From the NCBI GenBank assembly GCA_028023455.1, contig JAQFVV010006197.1, positions 15,001,254 through 15,065,253 of the forward strand: a DNA stretch of 64,000 nt, written 5' to 3'. This DNA is from Epiperipatus broadwayi. Lineage: Eukaryota > Onychophora > Udeonychophora > Euonychophora > Peripatidae. This document shows positions 57,577 to 64,000 of the stretch, one piece after another (position 1 is the first letter of the stretch; each line of letters begins with the position of its first letter). The translations under genes were made by a program, and so were the position numbers. The notes beneath the pieces were generated by a model. It worked only from the letters and a program-made list of their open reading frames with translations. It was not told where the DNA came from and ran no database searches.

Positions 57577-60482
57577 TTTTCAATTAATAACGTTACCTTT
57601 GGATTTTACTACGTTTGCAATATGGAACATTTGTGGAAATACATGAAGGATAATTTGGATTTGTTTAGGATGAATAAGATTAAAAAGTTAACTAAATTGT
57701 GCTTATATATGGAGAAAATTAAGGGCCAATTATCATATCTAAATAATTGTAAATTATATAAGATCATTCCTAAGTCATGTGTGATTAGTCTCAAACGGAA
57801 TAAAAAGATATCAAATAATCCTAAATTGATTTATAGATTGGAAAATTATCTGTTACAGAATTTTATTAATGAGAAATACTATATCTATAGATGTTCATTG
57901 AATAAATTTAAAAGTTTACATAAAACAGTAAAATCAATTTTGAAAGTGATAAAGATTTGGGATACTTTCAAAAGTTTTCTAAATAATTACCGTAATAAAT
58001 GGAATTATAAAATTAATATTAAATACGCTAAAAAATGGGAATGGTTTTTTAAAAAATTTAATTATGCAAGATCATATAGAAGTGATAATGTCCGGAAGTT
58101 GGATAGTAAATACAGGGAATGTATAAATCTAAACTCGAATAATTATATAAATTTAACGGATTATAAATTTTCAACTGAACAAAGTATTTTATTGAATAAA
58201 AATCCATTTTTTATTCCATTTATAGACAAAGATATAAAGAAAAAAATAACCACGGATATTGAATTGGCACATATATCATATGAGGAAAAAAAGAAACTGC
58301 ATTGTGTTTTGAATAGTCATTTATATGAACTTGATATATCTGTTAGAGATTATAACTACAGAAGAATAATAGATGAAATTAAGAATGTATGTAATGTGTA
58401 TAAATTAACAATATGTAAAGAAGATAAAGGTTGTCGTTTTGTTGTGATATATAATAGGGATTATCATGATAAAATAGATCTGGTAATAAAAAAAGAGGGA
58501 TATATTGGATTGTCTAAAGACCCTACAAATATGATAAAGACTAAATATGTAAATTTATTAAAAAAGATGAAAATTTGTAGATTTATTGATGATGGGAAGT
58601 ATAATTGTTTATATCCTAGGTCATATGAGAATCCATATATATTTGGTAAGATTAAGACACATAAAGAAGGTAACCCTTTAAGATTACTATTCAATTTTAG
58701 TGATTTTATATTGAATAAATTTTGTAAATATTTGAACGGGTGGATAGCTAATGTGATTGGTTATGGGCAGTATTGTATAAAAAATACAGAGGCCATTATT
58801 GATGAATTGAATAAGTTGAAAGTAAATAGAAATCATAGTATTTTTGTGATGGATATAGAGTCAATGTATCCTAGTATTCCTAGATTGAAAAGTATCGATG
58901 TAGTAATAAAGGCATTATCGCTACACATTACTGATGATAACATTATTAATATAATAAAGGAAAGTTTAATTTTGATAAATAACAGTTTGTTTTTTAAATA
59001 TAATAATCAATTTTGGGAAATAAATAAGGGATGGGTAATGGGATGTGCAATTAGTGGGTTAATGGCATCGGTTTTTATTAATGATATGGAAAACAATATT
59101 ATAACAAGAAGTATAATTAAAAAAGAAGTAATATATTACGTTAGATATGTCGATGATAGTTTAGTAATAGGGAATAGAAGGATAGTACATAAATTATTTA
59201 GGAAGTTTAATAATAATGCGGATAATATCCGTTTTACTATGAAGGAAATTGATAATGAGATTAGATATCTAGATATTGAGATGTTTTTGAGTCAAGATGG
59301 AAATATTGTGATTAGGCATTTTGTTAAAGATGATAAATTGAGAAAAATTATACCAATTGATTCAAGGCAGCCATGGATACAAAAGATGAATGTAATAAAG
59401 AATTTTAAATATAAAAATGATAAATTTAACACTGATAGAAATTTTGCTAAATTGCAAAAAGAAAAATTTAAACAAGATTATGTAAAATGCGGATATGGGA
59501 TAAGACATATTAATAGTATTTTTATAGGAAATTATAAAAAGAGAAATAAGAGAAATGATAATAAAGATAAGAAGAAATGGATTAAAATTTCATATTTACC
59601 TAATGTATACAAAATTTTATGTAAAAAAAGGAAAAAATATTTGGATGAAAATATTAATGTGGGATGGGCCAATAGTAGAAATTTAGATAAGTTAATAACT
59701 AATTATAGGTTAATAGATGAGATACAATATAAAAGGGGAATGGTTTATAAAATTACTTGTAAATTTTGTAATATGGTTTATTATGGGCAGACAGCAAAGC
59801 AATTGAGCGAAAGAGCTAAGGAACATAATGGTGCTATCGATAGGAAAGATGATAAGTCAGCATTATATGTTCATTATTTGCAAACTGGACATAAAATTAA
59901 TTGTACTGATAGTATAAGGGCTTTAAATTATATAAAAGATGTTAATAGACGCAGATTATATGAAACAAATTATATTATGTATAATAAAACTAATTGTATG
60001 AATATATATAAGGCGTCTATTGGAATGAATAATAAATGGTTGATGAAAAAAGAATGGATAGATAACTGATGTGGATGATTGTTTGGAATGCATTTTACGA
60101 AATGAAGATTTAAATTATAGTAGAGTTGTATAAGTTATATGATAATATAGGCTGTCCAATTCAGTTTCAGCTGTTCTATATGAATTGTTTATACTAATTG
60201 TATATTTCTTTTATTCTTTTGTCTTTTATTTTTTACTTATCATGTATTAACATAGATGTCGCTATGTATATGTAGTCGTAGTATTTTTGGAAGACATGTT
60301 TGAAAAGGGCAAAAAATAAATTTGCCGAAAAAGGCTTTTTATATAATTAATATAAGTGTTATGTTTTGTTGTTTATAAATATGTTTTTATAACATTTTAT
60401 TTGATTTCGAAGGATTAGTACAACATAAAAAACGAAAAAGAAAAAGGTATTTTCCGTTTTCTTCTGTTTTAAGTATTGTTAA
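57577..60482 (+). mobile_element. PLE-4 complete tandem unit 1 (2,906 bp)
   Basis: Unit = 45-bp leader, 815-codon ORF, ~410-bp 3' region. The unit boundary is inferred from where homology stops in the inverted copy (54121). No spacer separates it from the next unit. The upstream truncated copy supplies its pseudo-LTR. Confidence 0.92.
57622..60069 (+). CDS. PLE-4 reverse transcriptase / GIY-YIG endonuclease, complete (815 aa)
   Basis: An intact intronless ORF for a single PLE protein. Residues 1-260: basic N-terminal region. Asp268-Lys-Gly is the PLE-typical DKG motif ('KEDKGCRFVVIYNRDY'). Then 'FGKIKTHKEGNPLRLLF', motif A 'FVMDIESMYPSIPR' with Asp411, motif B 'GWVMGCAISGLMASVF', and motif C Tyr509-Val-Asp511-Asp512. 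The C-terminal GIY-YIG nuclease has 'VYKITCKFCNMVYYGQT' (Cys713, Cys716, Tyr720-Tyr-Gly), helix Arg731, His735 and a candidate metal-binding Glu781. The expected activity is nuclear: target nicking and RNA-templated synthesis of new copies. ATG at 57622 is the first in frame, and length fits C-terminal-EN PLEs. No inactivating change is visible, so it may be functional. Confidence 0.95.
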   Translation: MEHLWKYMKDNLDLFRMNKIKKLTKLCLYMEKIKGQLSYLNNCKLYKIIPKSCVISLKRNKKISNNPKLIYRLENYLLQNFINEKYYIYRCSLNKFKSLHKTVKSILKVIKIWDTFKSFLNNYRNKWNYKINIKYAKKWEWFFKKFNYARSYRSDNVRKLDSKYRECINLNSNNYINLTDYKFSTEQSILLNKNPFFIPFIDKDIKKKITTDIELAHISYEEKKKLHCVLNSHLYELDISVRDYNYRRIIDEIKNVCNVYKLTICKEDKGCRFVVIYNRDYHDKIDLVIKKEGYIGLSKDPTNMIKTKYVNLLKKMKICRFIDDGKYNCLYPRSYENPYIFGKIKTHKEGNPLRLLFNFSDFILNKFCKYLNGWIANVIGYGQYCIKNTEAIIDELNKLKVNRNHSIFVMDIESMYPSIPRLKSIDVVIKALSLHITDDNIINIIKESLILINNSLFFKYNNQFWEINKGWVMGCAISGLMASVFINDMENNIITRSIIKKEVIYYVRYVDDSLVIGNRRIVHKLFRKFNNNADNIRFTMKEIDNEIRYLDIEMFLSQDGNIVIRHFVKDDKLRKIIPIDSRQPWIQKMNVIKNFKYKNDKFNTDRNFAKLQKEKFKQDYVKCGYGIRHINSIFIGNYKKRNKRNDNKDKKKWIKISYLPNVYKILCKKRKKYLDENINVGWANSRNLDKLITNYRLIDEIQYKRGMVYKITCKFCNMVYYGQTAKQLSERAKEHNGAIDRKDDKSALYVHYLQTGHKINCTDSIRALNYIKDVNRRRLYETNYIMYNKTNCMNIYKASIGMNNKWLMKKEWIDN

Positions 60483-63388
60483 TTTTCAATTAATAACGTT
60501 ACCTTTGGATTTTACTACGTTTGCAATATGGAACATTTGTGGAAATACATGAAGGATAATTTGGATTTGTTTAGGATGAATAAGATTAAAAAGTTAACTA
60601 AATTGTGCTTATATATGGAGAAAATTAAGGGCCAATTATCATATCTAAATAATTGTAAATTATATAAGATCATTCCTAAGTCATGTGTGATTAGTCTCAA
60701 ACGGAATAAAAAGATATCAAATAATCCTAAATTGATTTATAGATTGGAAAATTATCTGTTACAGAATTTTAATAATGAGAAATACTATATCTATAGATGT
60801 TCATTGAATAAATTTAAAAGTTTACATAAAACAGTAAAATCAATTTTGAAAGTGATAAAGATTTGGGATACTTTCAAAAGTTTTCTAAATAATTACCGTA
60901 ATAAATGGAATTATAAAATTAATATTAAATACGCTAAAAAATGGGAATGGTTTTTTAAAAAATTTAATTATGCAAGATCATATAGAAGTGATAATGTCCG
61001 GAAGTTGGATAGTAAATACAGGGAATGTATAAATCTAAATTCGAATAATTATATAAATTTAACGGATTATAAATTTTCAACTGAACAAAGTATTTTATTG
61101 AATAAAAATCCATTTTTTATTCCATTTATAGACAAAGATATAAAGAAAAAAATAACCACGGATATTGAATTGGCACATATATCATATGAGGAAAAAAAGA
61201 AACTGCATTGTGTTTTGAATAGTCATTTATATGAACTTGATATATCTGTTAGAGATTATAACTACAGAAGAATAATAGATGAAATTAAGAATGTATGTAA
61301 TGTGTATAAATTAACAATATGTAAAGAAGATAAAGGTTGTCGTTTTGTTGTGATATATAATAGGGATTATCATGATAAAATAGATCTGGTAATAAAAAAA
61401 GAGGGATATATTGGATTGTCTAAAGACCCTACAAATATGATAAAGACTAAATATGTAAATTTATTAAAAAAGATGAAAATTTGTAGATTTATTGATGATG
61501 GGAAGTATAATTGTTTATATCCTAGGTCATATGAGAATCCATATATATTTGGTAAGATTAAGACACATAAAGAAGGTAACCCTTTAAGATTACTATTCAA
61601 TTTTAGTGATTTTATATTGAATAAATTTTGTAAATATTTGAACGGGTGGATAGCTAATGTGATTGGTTATGGGCAGTATTGTATAAAAAATACAGAGGCC
61701 ATTATTGATGAATTGAATAAGTTGAAAGTAAATAGAAATCATAGTATTTTTGTGATGGATATAGAGTCAATGTATCCTAGTATTCCTAGATTGAAAAGTA
61801 TCGATGTAGTAATAAAGGCATTATCGCTACACATTACTGATGATAACATTATTAATATAATAAAGGAAAGTTTAATTTTGATAAATAACAGTTTGTTTTT
61901 TAAATATAATAATCAATTTTGGGAAATAAATAAGGGATGGGTAATGGGATGTGCAATTAGTGGGTTAATGGCATCGGTTTTTATTAATGATATGGAAAAC
62001 AATATTATAACAAGAAGTATAATTAAAAAAGAAGTAATATATTACGTTAGATATGTCGATGATAGTTTAGTAATAGGGAATAGAAGGATAGTACATAAAT
62101 TATTTAGGAAGTTTAATAATAATGCGGATAATATCCGTTTTACTATGAAGGAAATTGATAATGAGATTAGATATCTAGATATTGAGATGTTTTTGAGTCA
62201 AGATGGAAATATTGTGATTAGGCATTTTGTTAAAGATGATAAATTGAGAAAAATTATACCAATTGATTCAAGGCAGCCATGGATACAAAAGATGAATGTA
62301 ATAAAGAATTTTAAATATAAAAATGATAAATTTAACACTGATAGAAATTTTGCTAAATTGCAAAAAGAAAAATTTAAACAAGATTATGTAAAATGCGGAT
62401 ATGGGATAAGACATATTAATAGTATTTTTATAGGAAATTATAAAAAGAGAAATAAGAGAAATGATAATAAAGATAAGAAGAAATGGATTAAAATTTCATA
62501 TTTACCTAATGTATACAAAATTTTATGTAAAAAAAGGAAAAAATATTTGGATGAAAATATTAATGTGGGATGGGCCAATAGTAGAAATTTAGATAAGTTA
62601 ATAACTAATTATAGGTTAATAGATGAGATACAATATAAAAGGGGAATGGTTTATAAAATTACTTGTAAATTTTGTAATATGGTTTATTATGGGCAGACAG
62701 CAAAGCAATTGAGCGAAAGAGCTAAGGAACATAATGGTGCTATCGATAGGAAAGATGATAAGTCAGCATTATATGTTCATTATTTGCAAACTGGACATAA
62801 AATTAATTGTACTGATAGTATAAGGGCTTTAAATTATATAAAAGATGTTAATAGACGCAGATTATATGAAACAAATTATATTATGTATAATAAAACTAAT
62901 TGTATGAATATATATAAGGCGTCTATTGGAATGAATAATAAATGGTTGATGAAAAAAGAATGGATAGATAACTGATGTGGATGATTGTTTGGAATGCATT
63001 TTACGAAATGAAGATTTAAATTATAGTAGAGTTGTATAAGTTATATGATAATATAGGCTGTCCAATTCAGTTTCAGCTGTTCTATATGAATTGTTTATAC
63101 TAATTGTATATTTCTTTTATTCTTTTGTCTTTTATTTTTTACTTATCATGTATTAACATAGATGTCGCTATGTATATGTAGTCGTAGTATTTTTGGAAGA
63201 CATGTTTGAAAAGGGCAAAAAATAAATTTGCCGAAAAAGGCTTTTTATATAATTAATATAAGTGTTATGTTTTGTTGTTTATAAATATGTTTTTATAACA
63301 TTTTATTTGATTTCGAAGGATTAGTACAACATAAAAAACGAAAAAGAAAAAGGTATTTTCCGTTTTCTTCTGTTTTAAGTATTGTTAA
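60483..63388 (+). mobile_element. PLE-4 complete tandem unit 2 (2,906 bp)
   Basis: Exact head-to-tail repeat of unit 1. By eye I saw only two base differences between them. Confidence 0.92.
60528..62975 (+). CDS. PLE-4 reverse transcriptase / GIY-YIG endonuclease, second complete copy (815 aa)
   Basis: Same protein as 57622-60069 with one residue change, Asn82 instead of Ile82 (60771-60773), in the N-terminal region outside the catalytic motifs. There is also a silent T for C at codon 171. All RT and GIY-YIG motifs are intact. Its promoter is presumably in the 3' part of the preceding unit, since only 45 bp separate the unit start from the ATG. Confidence 0.95.
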   Translation: MEHLWKYMKDNLDLFRMNKIKKLTKLCLYMEKIKGQLSYLNNCKLYKIIPKSCVISLKRNKKISNNPKLIYRLENYLLQNFNNEKYYIYRCSLNKFKSLHKTVKSILKVIKIWDTFKSFLNNYRNKWNYKINIKYAKKWEWFFKKFNYARSYRSDNVRKLDSKYRECINLNSNNYINLTDYKFSTEQSILLNKNPFFIPFIDKDIKKKITTDIELAHISYEEKKKLHCVLNSHLYELDISVRDYNYRRIIDEIKNVCNVYKLTICKEDKGCRFVVIYNRDYHDKIDLVIKKEGYIGLSKDPTNMIKTKYVNLLKKMKICRFIDDGKYNCLYPRSYENPYIFGKIKTHKEGNPLRLLFNFSDFILNKFCKYLNGWIANVIGYGQYCIKNTEAIIDELNKLKVNRNHSIFVMDIESMYPSIPRLKSIDVVIKALSLHITDDNIINIIKESLILINNSLFFKYNNQFWEINKGWVMGCAISGLMASVFINDMENNIITRSIIKKEVIYYVRYVDDSLVIGNRRIVHKLFRKFNNNADNIRFTMKEIDNEIRYLDIEMFLSQDGNIVIRHFVKDDKLRKIIPIDSRQPWIQKMNVIKNFKYKNDKFNTDRNFAKLQKEKFKQDYVKCGYGIRHINSIFIGNYKKRNKRNDNKDKKKWIKISYLPNVYKILCKKRKKYLDENINVGWANSRNLDKLITNYRLIDEIQYKRGMVYKITCKFCNMVYYGQTAKQLSERAKEHNGAIDRKDDKSALYVHYLQTGHKINCTDSIRALNYIKDVNRRRLYETNYIMYNKTNCMNIYKASIGMNNKWLMKKEWIDN

Positions 63389-64000
63389 TTTTCAATTAAT
63401 AACGTTACCTTTGGATTTTACTACGTTTGCAATATGGAACATTTGTGGAAATACATGAAGGATAATTTGGATTTGTTTAGGATGAATAAGATTAAAAAGT
63501 TAACTAAATTGTGCTTATATATGGAGAAAATTAAGGGCCAATTATCATATCTAAATAATTGTAAATTATATAAGATCATTCCTAAGTCATGTGTGATTAG
63601 TCTCAAACGGAATAAAAAGATATCAAATAATCCTAAATTGATTTATAGATTGGAAAATTATCTGTTACAGAATTTTATTAATGAGAAATACTATATCTAT
63701 AGATGTTCATTGAATAAATTTAAAAGTTTACATAAAACAGTAAAATCAATTTTGAAAGTGATAAAGATTTGGGATACTTTCAAAAGTTTTCTAAATAATT
63801 ACCGTAATAAATGGAATTATAAAATTAATATTAAATACGCTAAAAAATGGGAATGGTTTTTTAAAAAATTTAATTATGCAAGATCATATAGAAGTGATAA
63901 TGTCCGGAAGTTGGATAGTAAATACAGGGAATGTATAAATCTAAATTCGAATAATTATATAAATTTAACGGATTATAAATTTTCAACTGAACAAAGTATT
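63389..64000 (+). mobile_element. PLE-4 tandem unit 3, cut by window edge
   Basis: Continues head-to-tail. The visible 612 bp match unit 1 at codon 82 and unit 2 at codon 171. Array length beyond 64000 is unknown. Confidence 0.92.
63434..64000 (+). CDS. PLE-4 RT/GIY-YIG protein, third copy (partial, first 189 codons)
   Basis: An open frame from the ATG to the window end with Ile82. No stop in the visible part. Only the N-terminal region is present, so intactness of the RT cannot be judged. Confidence 0.9.
   Translation, partial: MEHLWKYMKDNLDLFRMNKIKKLTKLCLYMEKIKGQLSYLNNCKLYKIIPKSCVISLKRNKKISNNPKLIYRLENYLLQNFINEKYYIYRCSLNKFKSLHKTVKSILKVIKIWDTFKSFLNNYRNKWNYKINIKYAKKWEWFFKKFNYARSYRSDNVRKLDSKYRECINLNSNNYINLTDYKFSTEQSI

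Noticed and set aside
58464-58694. Antisense open frames repeated in every PLE-4 copy (also 61370-61600 and 55910-56140 relative to the inverted copy; 57609-57794 and its repeats)
   Set aside because: They recur only because the sense ORF is duplicated. They have no motifs and sit opposite conserved RT codons.

Overview
The window looks like AT-rich, repeat-packed animal DNA, most likely intronic. The one piece of ordinary host coding sequence I can name is a 121-bp spliced exon on the minus strand (4028-4148) encoding part of the FERM domain of a protein 4.1 (EPB41/coracle-type) protein. Everything else I recognise is mobile DNA or its remains. The exon, the LINE type, the Penelope-like elements (PLEs) and a hAT relic together say metazoan, probably an invertebrate. 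I cannot name the species.

Layout. 1-430: tandem repeat and microsatellite. 569-3959: a 3.4-kb foldback element with long inverted arms. 4028-4148: protein 4.1 exon. 5216-6005: 3' fragment of an RTE-type LINE. 6100-6255: fragment of repeat family B. 6417-10024: PLE-1, a broken element with a pseudo-LTR that carries a tRNA-like segment and a hammerhead-like motif. 13368-14440: PLE-2, a minus-strand relic whose RT core is deleted. 14935-16740: hAT transposase relic. 16.7-35.7 kb: mostly unassigned AT-rich DNA with small repeats and two tRNA-derived short insertions. 35690-38800 and 44836-48145: two nearly full-length but dead RTE LINEs in opposite orientations. 38966-40668: an inverted plus head-to-tail array of ~403-bp units (family A), each with a type I hammerhead ribozyme (HHR). 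40676-41030: family B. 41210-42865: PLE-3. 44215-44508: tail of a PLE-1 relative. 49072-49745: two family B copies as a palindrome. 54121-64000: PLE-4, one inverted truncated copy, one direct truncated copy, two complete tandem copies with intact 815-codon ORFs, and the start of another.

The most interesting theme is the association of self-cleaving ribozymes with Penelope-like retroelements. Family A has the properties of an animal retrozyme: no ORF, ~0.4-kb head-to-tail units, one HHR per unit, two of four cores intact. It has the same architecture (one inverted copy followed by direct tandem copies) as the protein-coding PLE-4 array 14 kb away. Family B has a different HHR, visible only when its four copies are compared because each copy carries its own core lesion. 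PLE-1 has a third HHR relic next to a tRNA-like Pol III box A. A reasonable inference is that PLE RT/GIY-YIG machinery mobilises the ribozyme-bearing non-coding units and that PLE-4 is a young, possibly competent source. The window alone does not prove which PLE family is the partner.
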